DNA of 64,000 nucleotides from Patella vulgata (GCF_932274485.2 NC_065886.2:15327501-15391500); one strand, 5' to 3'. Numbered from the stretch's first letter, positions 1 to 11,816 are shown. Translations and numbers: made by a program. The notes: a model not told the origin generated them from the sequence alone.

Positions 1-120
1 GCTAAAGGCCCCTACGCGCAAGCGAATTATTGAAATAAAATTGAACCATGTGTTAGTTACGAAATGACCTAGTTTGTGTCGAATGGACGTTAAACCCCAT
101 TTCTCTCTCTCCCCCTATAC
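1..120 (+). mobile_element. SINE-A, 3' part, cut by window edge
   Basis: The window opens inside a SINE-A copy at 'gctaaaggcccctacgcgca'. It continues through the conserved tail (tgacctagtttgtgtcga, then gacgttaaaccccattt) into a short CT tract. The tRNA-like head lies outside the window or is missing. Confidence 0.85.
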
Positions 121-139
121 TCGGGCCCCAGTTTGTTGC

Positions 140-350
140 CCATACGGACAAATATGCGTTGTGCCTTACCAAGCCCTCTATCCTACACCACTCACAAGAT
201 GAAACTACACCGGAAAATCCCAACAAGGAAAAGTGTCTAGTCTTTCGGATGGGTCAAATAGGGGCCCCCGCTAAACCAGTGACAGCAAAATTGAAATAAA
301 AGTAAGTCGTAGCCCCGCTGTCAGGCCAAAACGCCCCTCATTGCCATTCT
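140..350. mobile_element. Degraded SINE-B fragments
   Basis: Scrambled SINE-B pieces are recognisable: 'tcctacaccactcacaag' in reverse orientation, then forward 'gtctttcggatgggtcaaa' and 'taagtcgtagccccgctgtc'. This is old and rearranged, with no intact head or tail. The mixed orientation suggests two overlapping copies. Confidence 0.5.
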
Positions 351-417
351 TTATTATTCCGGTTGGTACGGAGAAGTAAGACGTCTTCTCCGTGTTACTG
401 AATGTTTAAAGTAACAT

Positions 418-705
418 GCGGGGGGTTGGATGGTCGAATGGTTAGTACGTGCGCGCTGTATCATAAAGCCTGTCATTGAGTCTACTGGCGTAGTTTCGTA
501 TTCCCGGTTGTACGTGACAAGGAGTAGGGTCGCCTGTCCAACCTCGTGGGTTTTCTCCGGGTCCTCTGGTTTCCTCCCACTGCTAAAGACCCCTACGCGC
601 AAGCGAATTATTGAAATAAAATTAAACCATGTGTTAGTCCCGAAATGACCTGGTTTGTGTCGAGTGGACGTTAAACCCCATTTCTCTCTCTCTCTCTCTC
701 TCTCT
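418..705 (+). mobile_element. SINE-A, full length, with 13-bp target duplication
   Basis: A complete copy of the commonest SINE. The tRNA-derived head has an A-box-like 'tggtcgaatggttagtac' (like Ser/Leu tRNAs) and a damaged B-box near 505-515. The core contains gggttttctccgggtcctct and cctcccactgctaaagac, followed by gacgttaaaccccattt and a (CT)n tail. The direct repeat tttaaagtaacat flanks it at 405-417 and 706-718, which defines the ends and shows target-primed insertion. The perfect duplication suggests a fairly recent insertion. Confidence 0.93.
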
Positions 706-718
706 TTTAAAGTAACAT

Positions 719-1568
719 AATAGCACATATAATACTTGTCTTTCCCACGGATTTTGTCATTTTGATGTAATACGAACTAGGTGTAATTCTCGATAATTAA
801 TTGCTGATATTCAATGCCCTGTAAATTATCGAGAAACAAGAGAAACGAATTCTTCTACAGGCAGTTTGGGATTATAATGACTTCTCACGTGATGCCGCTT
901 GCCAGTTCTTGCCGAAAAAATCGATCGCGTATCGTGTTGTGTGCTAGAATTAACGGTATCAAGGCGATATTGCAGAATACTCGTAGACCTAACGCTGGGC
1001 TTTAAAGACATAGGTTCGGTACCAAACAGTTATACGTGTTATGAGTAGTATCGGATTCCTGATAGTTTATGTTTACTAGTACTTACAAGACCAACTGTTA
1101 TAGTTGTTTGGTATATTATCAGGAATACGTTTGGTGATCACTTCAACACATCGGTGCCTATTAGTATCAGGAATTATATTGGATTCTATCAAAGCTCTTT
1201 AAATCTTTACGGTAAGACAGTTTTAAATGGCAATTATACGTATGCAACGAGATAAGCAGATTACAAAATATGATTAGCATTTTTATTATATGGGGTTACA
1301 TAACGAGATTGTCTTAACATATTGGGGAATCACGGCTTTCTGTGAACATCTAATACAAAAATGGCTTTATAGCTGTTGAAAGAAATCAGAAAAACATTAA
1401 AATGCATTTAATCGGAACCAATTTGCGCTAACTAACCATTTACCACCAAAATTGCGGGGGGGGGGGGTGCAAGCAAAAGGCGTCTAATCGAATTGGTTGG
1501 CATTTACGTAAAATAGCCTTTGACGGTTAGAATTCGATGAAACTTTGTCGAAAACCCACTGTCACTGT
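719..1568. other. Unassigned intergenic DNA
   Basis: No gene or element recognised. Short repeated words around 'atcaggaat' occur at about 1,045-1,175, and a run of 12 G lies at 1,456-1,467. Short ORFs here have no coding character that I can see. Confidence 0.5.
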
Positions 1569-1752
1569 ATGGCGTACACGGGACCTCGGTTTTTCGTCCC
1601 ATCCGAACGAATAGACAGCTGTCCACGTCACGCCCTCTGTCCTGCACCCGTGACAAGGGGAAACCACGCCGAGTATGGCGTATGCGCGTATGCATTATTC
1701 CCGGATGACACGAAAAAATATGAGCTTGAACCCCATTGCATTTCATTTATTT
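1569..1752. mobile_element. Degraded SINE-B fragments
   Basis: Reverse-orientation SINE-B words (tacacgggacctcggttttt, cgtcccatccgaacga, tcctgcacccgtgacaag) run to about 1,665. A forward 'gagtatggcgtatgc' and a tail-like 'ttgaaccccattgcatttca' follow. It appears to be two overlapping, oppositely oriented relics. Confidence 0.6.
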
Positions 1753-2438
1753 AATTGCGTTTATATATTAGCAGAACACCAAAAAACATATGAATTTTGA
1801 AAAAAAGCAAACAGCTAGAATGAGTGTTGTGTATAGATGAAGCTAGGTCCAGGGCTGTGTCACTTTGACGCCCTCCTAATCCTCCAATCTCACGACTAGA
1901 AGAAAATGAAAGTGTATTTTAAACACAATTGGACGAAGCCATGAAGGATGCTGACAGATGGTTAAGGCTATACAGTGCGTGTAAGAAAGGCTTATTATGG
2001 CAATGTCAAATATATTATACACTTTATAGCAGGAGGCGGCCTTGATCTTGAGGCCAGTGCACCATACTGCCATTCATATAGGTAAACCCGGTGATTTAAA
2101 TAATTTTAGTTTCTTGTTATGTATGAAGTTGGACTGGTTTGCCCATTCTAGTTATCATTCAACAAATACATATGTGCTGTTTTTAGTGAAAACACTAATT
2201 CAGATTCGACAAAACATTTAGGTCCCTTGTATGCAATCGCACTGAGCGTAAAAGATGCCTCTGCATTTCGAATTTGAAGATAATTATTACGACCCGCCAC
2301 TGTCCGGTCAAAATTTTTCGACCCGATATTATCCGAATATCATCTAAAAACAAAACCTAATGTTTTAATGTATACCAATCTTTAGGTAACTAAAATATGT
2401 ATATTCAACAATTTTTTTTCAAAGAAAGCTCGATAAGC
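1753..2438. other. Unassigned AT-rich DNA
   Basis: No gene, tandem array or recognised mobile element found. It ends directly at the 50-bp minisatellite. Confidence 0.45.
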
Positions 2439-2908
2439 GTGTTAATAATCTGTAGTTATGAGATTATAGTAATGTGGTCTGATCCCTTAGTGTTAATAAT
2501 TTGTAGTTATGAGATTATAGTAATGTGATCTGGTACCACGTGTTAATAATTTGTAGCTATGAGATTATAGTACTGCGGTCTGATACCAAGTGTTAATAAT
2601 CTGTAGTTATGAGATTATAGTAATGTGATCTGGTACCACGTGTTAATAATTTGTAGCTATGAGATTATAGTACTGCGGTCTGATACCAAGTGTTAATAAT
2701 CTGTAGTTATGAGATTATAGTAATGTGATCTGGTACCACGTGTTAATAATTTGTAGTTATGAGATTATAGTAATGTGGTCTGATACCACATGTTAATAAT
2801 TTGTAGCTATGAGATTATACTAATGTGTTCTATTACCACGTGTTAATAATCTGTAGTAATGAAATTAGTAGACTGATTATAGTAATGTGGTCCGATGCCA
2901 CATTATCT
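2439..2908. repeat. 50-bp minisatellite, about nine units
   Basis: Units begin 'gtgttaataatctgtagtta' at 2,439, 2,490, 2,540, 2,590, 2,640, 2,690, 2,740, 2,790 and 2,840. The first is 51 bp, most others are 50 bp, and the last is scrambled. Units at 2,540 and 2,640 share the variants tagctatg and tactgcggtc, while 2,590 and 2,690 share another set. This gives a 100-bp higher-order period from doubling of a two-unit block. No long ORF crosses it. Confidence 0.93.
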
Positions 2909-3627
2909 GTACATTAATAATATATAGTGGAGTTGACTGGACTGACAAATATATCGTCACTAACCGATCACCTATTGTTTTAATGTAATAGCAGAGCTTA
3001 AATAATGTCGTCAAGATAAGTATAAATTGTTTCAATGGCATTTAGTAATTGAATTGGATTCTATGAAATAAAGTTAATACTTATTAATGCTTGATAAACT
3101 AGAGAAGTCTAGTCTAAACGTCGTTCAATAATAAACAACAATTGTGACCTGTGTTAGATAAGAATGGAATATTTTGTCATATTGAGACTAGTATGGTAAT
3201 TTTGATTTCCATGGTTATGTATGCAATGATAGGGGAGGTAGACTGGCCATCCACTGGTCATTCTTCGGATTTCAACTATTGAGGGTTCTTCGATATAGGC
3301 ACCAATGTATGCACGGGTGAGCCGCGACAGTTGAGGATCGCCTTCAGTCTCCTAATTTACAGGTCTTCTTTGAGTCTTTTTTTCAAAATCCCCCAAACCG
3401 AAAAAACAAAACAACCCCCCCCCCCCCCCTGTTTCGACACTCAAGAATTTTTTGATAAAGTCTGGTATAACGAGAACCCTAAATACGGATAGATAAATAA
3501 AGATTGTACGGAATTGACAAAAAAAATGATAATCATACAATTGTACAACAGTGTTAGTACCCAGGGGCATTTATATGGTAGTAAAGATATATCCATAGCA
3601 TACTGATTCGCGTATACACATATTTAT
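2909..3627. other. Unassigned DNA with a poly-C run
   Basis: Nothing recognised except a C run near 3,414-3,430. The minus-strand ORF across it (3,352-3,570) reads through the homopolymer and looks like chance. Confidence 0.45.
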
Positions 3628-3680
3628 TAGTCTGGTCGGAGAAGAAAAGTATGATGGACGTTAAACCCTGTTTTATTTCA
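3628..3680 (+). mobile_element. SINE-B 3' end fragment
   Basis: 'gtctggtcggagaagaaaag' followed by gatggacgttaaaccctg and a ttttatttc tail corresponds to the last 50 bp of SINE-B. It is probably a strongly 5'-truncated insertion. Confidence 0.6.
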
Positions 3681-3809
3681 AAATTATTAACGGGATCTAT
3701 ATTTCTTTGGTTAAGTTTTATATTTAATGAATTGAAAGTAAATCAGTTCCGTAGTTGCCGAGAAAAATGCATTTATACACAGACCTATTCTACCACTATA
3801 GTAGAATAT

Positions 3810-4018
3810 TTAAAGGACAATATTGGTGCCAGTCATTATCAGTCAGTTATATAGAGGGATGACTCGTTTTTTCCTTTGGCGTTCGTCACTTCCGATTCAG
3901 GAAACCTGTATTACTCGGCTATCGTAGCAATGATCTCTGTGTTAAAATTATATTTGAAATGTGTTTAACCAGCTCTATCACATATGTGATAATGACTGGC
4001 ACCAATATTGTCCTTTAA
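3810..4018. mobile_element. MITE-3, short form (209 bp) between TTAA sites
   Basis: Inverted ends of over 30 bp match without a mismatch: 'ttaaaggacaatattggtgc' on the left (from 3,810), with the same sequence reversed on the right (to 4,018), continuing through cagtcattatca. TTAA is at both ends. The interior (ttcgtcacttcc, gtagcaatgatctctgtg) matches the 580-bp copy at 57,734-58,313, so this is an internally shortened non-autonomous DNA transposon. There is no coding capacity. Confidence 0.9.
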
Positions 4019-5964
4019 AAGCGTTGGGCGTTTGATCTCTTTCGTGATCTGCTAACATGAAAGAACGTGATGAATTATGCGAAATAGCCTTTGTTGATGT
4101 TACCCGGTACTGTGCATACTCGCACTTGCAAAAAGTTGTGCATCCATTTAGATCTACCATCGTTTGATATATTCCTATTGATGCTAGGAAGAACCATGTC
4201 AATTTGTAAACATTCCTGTTGCTCTGTGGCTTGTTTGTCACACTATATATCTTACAGATAACAGAAGATCAGCATAATTGATAAGACCTTTATTGAGAAC
4301 ATGAAATAGACATAAATCGGGAGGGGCTCTATTCCAAGTCTGCCTTGCTGTCAGTAAACGCTTGCTTATATAGCGTCTAACAATTAGGGGAGATGGACAG
4401 GAGTGATAATCATATATGGTATTGTTTAGTATCAAATTATGGTGTTTGTAATTACACTGCATATTTCTTTGAAAGTCATTGTCAGGTCAAGGCACTGACC
4501 ACTAATACATTTTCTTTGAAGTTCTGTCTAGTGTTATACACGGATCACGTGTAGCTTGTAAAGAACATATTGAATAAACTAGATGTTTAATAAGATCGTG
4601 CCTTAACAGAAGGTATAGATCACTTTGTCACATTCCTTTCTCACCCACGGTTTATTTATTAAAAATAAATAACGAACACAATTTAAACGTCAACTTCAGG
4701 TATAGATCACTTTGTGACATATTGTCTTTGATCAATTGTTGGTATCATGTAAATGCTCTAGATACCTACGAAGATCGACTCGGATTCCATAAACGTCCAA
4801 TGACCATTGCTACGATTGTCCAATCGTCTAACTCACTTTGCCATAATCCGAGAGGGGTTTTATCAGCTTCCGTCTATTCTCCAATCTGGTATCTGTAAAT
4901 AAATATTGTTTTTCATAAAAAAAAAAACAAAACAAATAATGCCAGAAAGAGTGCAAAAAATGGAAGTAATATGATCAGGATCCAACTCACTAGAACCTGA
5001 CAGAATGTTCATTAGTTAAGGTATATTCCACCATTCGCTTGCTTCTTGGCTCAGATCAATTAACCCTATAACAGCATGATAAATATTTATATCTACAACA
5101 GGAAATAGATATAATTATGTTTTATCCCATATGATCATAGATGTATGACAAGAAGGTTAAACTCGGTTGGTGCTGATAAAATTCTCTTTACTTGATTTAA
5201 TGATCCAACAAAATTATTGGAAAGATATAATCTAGTCATTAGTTTAGTCAAATCATAATATAATTCTGATAGGTATAGAGTTTTTGAAATGCCTCCAGAT
5301 TATTATAGTATTGATGACAGACATGTTGATAGTATCAGTCGTATTAGATTATCTTTTTTCCATTCTCATCCTGGCAATACTAGTATTCCCGATTCTATGC
5401 TTGATCCGTGCCATATTAAAGAACTGTGTGGTTATTAAACCAAGCACAAGAAACACAAAAACATATATAATCTTTCTGTGACATTGAGTGATCGGGAAAC
5501 ACATTAATAGGACACAGTTTTCATGGGGTACAATCACTAGTTTTATTCTAAATGCACGACGTTTCAACAAGTATTCCCTTGTCGTTATCAACCACTATGG
5601 CATTTAGTAAACGTAAGGTACAATATACATGTATATATGAAATTCATAGTGAAACCATTTGCAGAGAATTATTTAACAGTAACAAAAGGAAAGAAAAACT
5701 TCGTGCTGTTAGAATAAACCTAGTCATTGTTTCCCATTAAAAATCTGTGTTTGTAAAAAGACATACATACTTGATTGTGCTGTTATACTGTATATTACAG
5801 TATAATCAGATACATTATGTAAATGCAGATAGATAAGTCTTTGTGTGTGTGTGAAAGGGGGGGGGGGTATTTCTAATTTACTAGGTCAAATGGGGTTTTG
5901 AACCAAGAACTGGTTGCATGCGTTCTGTAATCTTTTCTGGTTCTATGCTTGCTCCTAAGAAACT
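4019..5964. other. Unassigned AT-rich DNA
   Basis: No convincing gene. A 22-bp word around 'gtatagatcactttgt' occurs twice, near 4,612 and 4,699. A G run occurs near 5,860. ORFs of 65-87 codons here lack recognisable motifs or splice context. Confidence 0.45.
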
Positions 5965-6235
5965 TTTGGTTTTATATACCACGCACTACAAGAAGGAAAT
6001 GCGTATTTTTATATACCACGTCGGCCATGTGCTACAAGAAAGAAATATGTGTTGTTTTATATAACACGTCGGGAAAGTCCTACAAGAAAGAAATGTGTGG
6101 TGTTATATACCACGCACTGCAAGATAAAAATATGAGTGGTGTTATATACCGCGCACTACACAAAAGCAAGAAAGGAATGGTTGGTTTTATATACCACGCC
6201 AGGCATGTCCTACAATTAAGAAATGTGTACTCGGT
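5965..6235. repeat. Degenerate 36-48 bp tandem repeat
   Basis: Six imperfect units share 'ttttatataccacg' followed by ctacaagaaagaaatgtg, starting near 5,971, 6,008, 6,056, 6,103, 6,141 and 6,186. Unit length varies between about 36 and 48 bp. One forward frame stays open for 98 codons (5,949-6,245) because the divergence is mild. I regard that as a by-product. Confidence 0.85.
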
Positions 6236-6547
6236 AAATTACTAATTATTTAAATATTGCTGTAGTGTTTACGTCATTGATACAATTACTACAATATTCT
6301 ATATTTATTGTCAACAAATCTTCCCATTTCATTTATTTGATCCAATGAATCAAAGCCAACCCATCTGTCACTTTTATTTGATGACCATCAAGTGTACTGC
6401 ACGATATAAAAGACTTCTAATTGGGTACGTTTTAATTGATCAGATTTGCTGAAATAAAGATATTTGACTCCCATGGGGAATCCCATTGAATGTTTTTTGT
6501 GGGTTTTTTTTTGCATTATATTTTGGTAGAAACTAGTTTGCTCAAAT

Positions 6548-6609
<62 letters not shown>

Positions 6610-6815
6610 CCAATTGACAAACTAGTTAAGTTTGGGGCTAACATAATATTATTTCAATAATTCAATTGCGCGTAAAGACCTTTAGCAGTGTGAGGGGGAG
6701 ACCGGGGGACCCTTGAGGTTAGACAGGCGACCCCTGAGTGACTCAATTAGGAAAGACCGTTTGATCTAAAGTGCACGCGTTAAACAACACGACCAGCCCC
6801 CGCCGCCCCACCAAC
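6548..6815 (-). mobile_element. SINE-A, degraded, minus strand, long GA tail
   Basis: A (GA)n tract at 6,551-6,606 is the reversed CT tail. It is followed by reversed SINE-A body (ataattcaattgcgcgtaaa, tttagcagtgtgaggggg, gacaggcgacccctgagtga) and a damaged head with 'gcacgcgttaaacaa'. Many differences suggest an old copy. It sits directly before the truncated copy at 6,829. Confidence 0.8.
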
Positions 6816-6821
6816 AAGTTT

Positions 6822-6828
<7 letters not shown>

Positions 6829-6867
<39 letters not shown>

Positions 6868-6980
6868 TAGGCCCGAAGACTAACATATGGTTCAATTTTA
6901 TTTCAAGAATTCTCTGGCGCTTAGGGGTCTTTAGCAGTGGGAGGAAACCGGAGGACCCAGAGAAAACCCACGAGGTTGGA
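6829..6980 (-). mobile_element. SINE-A, 5'-truncated, minus strand, 13-bp target duplication
   Basis: A GA tail is followed by the reversed core (gtctttagcagtgggaggaa, ccggaggacccagagaaaac) and ends at 'cacgaggttgga'. The direct repeat aagtttaaacaga flanks it at 6,816-6,828 and 6,981-6,993. The copy therefore lacks its tRNA head through 5' truncation at insertion, not later deletion. Confidence 0.92.
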
Positions 6981-7214
6981 AAGTTTAAACAGATAGGCCT
7001 ATCTGATTTAGTTATACAGGGTGTTGTCACCTATTACAGCTATGACTAGCGATGTATTTTCGGGATGCCCAAAATAAAGCGCGCCCAGATTTTGTCCTTA
7101 TTCCTATCGAAGCTCATTTGATTGCGAAGTCCCAAAGTATTTACTATTCTAACCTTAACTTTTAAAACCAGTGTTTGACATCAAATTTACAGGCTAAGAG
7201 CTATAAATATCATC

Positions 7215-7285
7215 ATTATGCGCCATGAGCACGTTTTGTGGATATAGCGCTTTATAAATGGACATATTATTATTTTCATTGTACT
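7215..7285 (+). mobile_element. LINE 3' tail relic
   Basis: 'acgttttgtggatatagcgc' followed by tttataaatggacatattattatt resembles the 3' ends of CR1/L2-group LINEs. It also matches the tail at 59,778-59,826 in this window. No upstream reverse transcriptase remains here. Confidence 0.55.
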
Positions 7286-8084
7286 GTACAGCCTAAAACC
7301 AATAGTGAAAAAATTCAAGATCACCAAAATCAGCAATACCCCTTTAAAATGTTGATGGGTGTGAATCAGTGATGCTTGATCAAGATGAATTGTTTGTTCC
7401 GTGCTTGCACAGAGCGACCTTCGTGCTCTCTTCATTTAATTAATACGTGTTAACAGACATAACGGCAAACATATACGTGTAATTTTGGCAGCGCGGACAT
7501 AAATTATCATCATCACTTAAAAGCGTTCTAGACACTGGTTCGAGTGGACGTCAATTCTAGTTAACACCAGATGTTATTTGTGTATAATGGTCACTGCACT
7601 AATATCTAAAATTTGGCTTTTGAGCTCGATAATTAAAGCATTTAAAACGATTTCGCGGAATTTTCTCTATCACAGGCTTTGATTGGCAGGATCATCGGAA
7701 ATCCAGCAATCACAACATTCTAATTAACAAAATGTTATTCAGTGGACATGCACTGAAGTGACCCGGAAAAGCTAATTCTTGGTCTTAGGATAACTGCCAA
7801 ATATTACCTTTGAAAATCATTCTACTTAACATCTAAAAGCCAATTCTAAGCTTGCAACAGACGGCCGTAATAACCCCACCCCACCCCCACCTTGAACTTA
7901 AGCCTAGCTGCTACTACGGACAGTCTACGAGGCGGGGGGGGGGGGGATTGCGCGTCACTTGCAGACTGGCGGGAGGGTTCTTTAGATTTGACGGACCTTT
8001 CGATAGGCACTTTGATCCGATTTCTACGAACACTATGGTCCACTCACAATATGATCCGGGCATAATTAATAAGGACAAACGCAA
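7286..8084. other. Unassigned DNA
   Basis: No gene or complete element recognised. A G run of about 13 lies near 7,934-7,946. Overlapping ORFs on both strands at 7,846-8,244 run into the SINE-B copy and are not credible genes. Confidence 0.4.
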
Positions 8085-8349
8085 TACATGGGGGACAATT
8101 TTGCCTTACAGTGCCTACTCTTTATCCCAAATTCTGCAAAGGGTGGGTTCTTTCACGTGCACACGATTTTGCCAGGACAGCGGCACTACGGTCCACTCTT
8201 ATTTCGAATTCCAACAGTCAAGTCCATCCGCCCTCCGCCACTGACAAGGGGACCCCGGAAAACCGGGATATACTTGCTCGGCTAACACCGAGATCGAACA
8301 GGAACTCTAGGTTAGCGAGGCAAAGTCTTACTAACTGAGACACCGCGGC
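8085..8349 (-). mobile_element. SINE-B, minus strand, degraded
   Basis: Reversed SINE-B landmarks are in order: 'cttacagtgcctactcttta', gggtgggttctttcacgtgc, caggacagcggcactacg, tcgaattccaacagtcaa, accgagatcgaacag (reversed B-box) and gcaaagtcttactaactgag (reversed A-box area). The 3' tail is missing. A repeat of the middle segment suggests internal rearrangement. Confidence 0.8.
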
Positions 8350-8799
8350 TACACATTGAATATATGACACGGCTTGCGTAGGTAAAATAAAAGCTAATAA
8401 TGTCCCTTACAACACTGGGAAAGAGATTGATTGCATGTAATCTTCTTTGAAATAACGAGGCGTGTGGTTCGAGCATAAAACATATTTTAGCTAACAAAAG
8501 ACTTGGATTATTGCAAATAACCCTTTGTGTTGATCATGACTTCATGGAAATGGGCAGGAAGCTAATTTACTAAGCCGTGTCTAAAGTTAAAGAAACCACA
8601 CACAGCTTTATAAACGATAAACATAAAGCCATTGTGTAAGGCCATCCGGCAGTATACCGACGTTAGCTCGGAACACGTGTGCGTGAGGGATTCCAGTTGT
8701 GCCGTAGGATAAACTTTATTTGTTGTAATGAAAAAGCATAAATTCATCCAGTAGCTCTTCACGAATGTTCACGAACCGCCATCAATTTCTAAATGAAGT
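8350..8799. other. Unassigned DNA
   Basis: Nothing recognised. Short ORFs on the minus strand (8,312-8,497 and 8,562-8,762) lack motifs. Confidence 0.4.
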
Positions 8800-8885
8800 A
8801 TTTGTTTTGTTTTGTTTTTGTTGTTTTTTGTTTTGGTTTTTTTGGTTCTTTTTGTTTTGTTTTTTTTTCTTTTGGTTCTTTTAGG
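8800..8885. repeat. T-rich (TTTTG)n-like low-complexity tract
   Basis: About 85 bp consist almost only of T and G in irregular ttttgtttt words, with a ggttctttt word near the end. It is a plain low-complexity tract. Confidence 0.85.
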
Positions 8886-9049
8886 GGCTTTGTGTGCGTG
8901 AATGTGGGGATCTTTAAGGTATAAGTACTGATATATTTAAGAAATTTGTTGTTAGACAATCTGGTTTGCTATTTAATTAAGATCTCCATGTTGTGTAGTC
9001 CAACTAAATACTTAAAGCCAAAAGAAATAAAAATAAATTGGTTTTTTTT

Positions 9050-9205
9050 TAACGTCCTACTTTTCTGCACTAATTGAGTTAATACGCCGCACAGTGTGCT
9101 GCTCGGATAACGGTGCTAAGACCTACTCATATTATTATTTACGTGTACACGGGACCGCGGTTTTTTGTCCTATCAAAACGACTAGACTCTGTCCGATTAG
9201 GAATT
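9050..9205 (-). mobile_element. SINE-B fragment, minus strand
   Basis: Reversed words include 'aacgtcctacttttctgcac', cgccgcacagtgtgctg, cctactcatattattattta, cgtgtacacgggaccgcggt and tgtcctatcaaaacgactag. The 5' half is missing. Confidence 0.75.
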
Positions 9206-9677
9206 TTACCGTGACACATTTAAATCTAATGCGACTCCTCCCCCCCCCCCGACATTTCCAAACTAATTCATTAGTTGAAGAAAATGCGTTTAGTATGTTT
9301 CCTTATCATAATATGGTAATTTCATTTCAACAACATTATTGTCAAAAACCACCCGTGTCTTCTACTGATGTTATCGAATCATCAATGTTATGGTTACACG
9401 TAATATAAACAATAAACCCGTCACCATGACGACAAACTGGCGGGAACAACACTATTTCACATTATGAAATAACGTATTGAGAAAAAAATTACCCCACTTT
9501 TGTAACTGCTCTTCATTTTCAAAATGAGACTATCAGAAGTCCTTTGTTGTATTTGCGCGAACATTGTTGCATTTCAAAACAACGACAGCTATAGGTTCTA
9601 AATATAATGTCAATACCAAATTTGTAAGGAATAAGTCCTAAAACTAGTTTAAATCAAGCCAAGAGGTCAAAATGCCA

Positions 9678-9765
9678 TGGAGCCACCCTGGTTCAGTGAG
9701 TATGGCACTGGCTCAATAACGAAAAGGTCAGGAGTTCGATCCAAGTGTCAGCCGAGATAAACATA
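9678..9765 (+). mobile_element. SINE-B head (tRNA-like part only)
   Basis: 'gccaccctggttcagtgagt' resembles the A-box region and 'ggagttcgatccaagtgtc' the B-box region of SINE-B. Body and tail are not recognisable downstream. It cannot fold as a full tRNA. Confidence 0.5.
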
Positions 9766-10221
9766 TAGGCCCTACAATTTGGAAACCCAAAACGTTAATT
9801 GAATTGGCCCTGATCTAATTCCGATGGACCCCAATTAGTAATCCTATGCCATTCCTTGGCACAGTTATGTATGAAACTCTTCACAGAAAAGTTAAATTAA
9901 CTTGGTCACAGTGAAGTGCTTTTAATGACATGCGCTATCTTCTGAAATAATATCATCCACCTCGTTTCCTTTAGAGAATCAAATTTTAAGCGAACCGTGC
10001 TCGATCCCGCACGAATCTTACGAACAAGCCACCGTTCGACCCATTTACACGGCAGACAATTTAATGGTGGGGTCCCGGGTTCTAACTGTGTGTGTGAAAT
10101 CGCTTTATTTATTCGTAACTACAACGTAAGTGATATCACCGGCAACGTCCGGACTGGTTGTCTTTCCCTTTTTGTGGTGTAGATAGGAGAACAAGGCATT
10201 CAAACTAGCAATGTTTTATGG
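9766..10221. other. Unassigned DNA
   Basis: No gene or clear repeat found. It may contain diverged SINE debris around 9,990-10,090 that I could not align. Confidence 0.4.
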
Positions 10222-11356
10222 GAATACAAAGAATGACAAACATTATGGAAGGGTATAGCTGCCAATATTAAATGCTCTGCGACAATGTCGTTTCCATTAA
10301 TTATATGTAAAAAGTACAATGTACAAAGTCCTAATACCGATAATGATCAAGTCAAAATACCTCTAAGGCAATAGTTAAATGTAAAACGTCAAATGTTAAG
10401 TGTTAAATGACAAATGTTTTGTGGGAAAATGCTTTTTTTGACGTGTCTACATTTACATTTCTCTCATTACATTTTACATTTATGCTTTGCCACATCCCAT
10501 TTGTCCTTCACGCTTTCTACATAGCAACTTTCGCACAGCATTATGCAAATGTAGGATATCACGTGACTCATTAACATATACGGAAACCTGGCACACTATA
10601 AACCAGCACACTATAAGGATATTTACCGCACGATAACAGTAAATCAAGCTGACACACCATAAGAAACTATCTAGACGACCGTGCGTAATCATGAATATAC
10701 CAGGAAATAATTCATAGATTCAAACAGCCAAAGAAAATACCTTCCAGTAATTTATAACACAATAACTGGAATTTCGTATTAATACCCGTATTTTGATATT
10801 TTAAACACCCAACTCTTTCTGGTCTCTCTATAAACAGAGTTGAGTATACAGACTAATTAACTTTGATCCATTAAAAAAACACAATATACATCTATAAGCA
10901 TTGTGCCCAACAAATAAATAATATATTTAAAGAGAGGAATGACTATACATTTTTTAGTATGGACATTTGGACATTGCCAGGTTTCCGTATATGTTAATAA
11001 GTCACGTGATAACCTACATTTGCATATGAAAGTTGATGCTGTGCGAAACATGCTATGTAGAATGTGTGAAGGACAAATGGGATGTGGCAGAAAGCAAATG
11101 TAAAATGTAATGAGAGAAATGTAAAATGTAAACACGTCAAAAAAAGCATTTTCCCACAAAGCATTTGTCATTTAACACTTAACATTTGACGTTTTACATT
11201 TAACTCTTGCCTTAGAGGTATTTTGACTTCATCATTATCGGTATTAGGACTTTGTACATTATACTTTTTACATATAATCAATGGAAAAGACATTGTCACA
11301 GAGCATTTAATATTGGCAGCGATACCCTTCCATAATGTTTGTCATTCTTTGTATTC
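10222..11356. mobile_element. Large fold-back element (about 1.13 kb)
   Basis: Two long inverted arms, 10,222-10,593 and 10,976-11,356, match at roughly nine bases in ten. Outer ends read 'gaatacaaagaatgacaaac' and the inner arm ends near 'cggaaacctgg'. The spacer is about 380 bp. Arms are rich in aaatgt/acattt words and would form a 370-bp hairpin stem. No transposase is visible, so this is a non-autonomous DNA transposon of unknown superfamily. Flanking duplications are not clear. Small ORFs on both arms mirror each other and are not genes. Confidence 0.88.
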
Positions 11357-11816
11357 ATTGCTTACATGACGTATCAATCATTCTCAGCAAGTCTTTAATA
11401 CAATCTGATTGGGTATGCAGCTGTTTAGTATACAATAATTACAACATACTGTCATTTCATCCGGACGACATGATGGATTTTTTAATCACGTTCATCTGTA
11501 TTCCCCATGTCTCGTGAGAAATCGAAAAATGAGTTTAGTGAGTGAGACAAAGTTTCGTATTTAATAAGGCTTCAACACAATCTGGCAGCAGAAGGGAATG
11601 GTTCCAATAGTATTCACATTTTACTTACTTATACTCGGTCAACGCCACAATTACATCACGATCTATCATCTAGAAAATGACAGAATGTTATAAAATATAA
11701 CAGATATATAACGCGAGGTAAATAATGCGAAGGTGTTATTAGATCTTAATCCTGAGGGAAATATGTCCACCAGTCCATAATCTGTTTAGCCATTTGATAA
11801 TAAAACATCTTGACTC
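11357..11816. other. Unassigned DNA
   Basis: No recognised gene or repeat between the fold-back element and the MITE relic. Confidence 0.4.

Noticed and set aside
354-728. 124-codon minus-strand ORF
   Set aside because: It is the reverse reading of the full-length SINE-A at 418-705. The same artefact recurs at most SINE-A and SINE-B copies.
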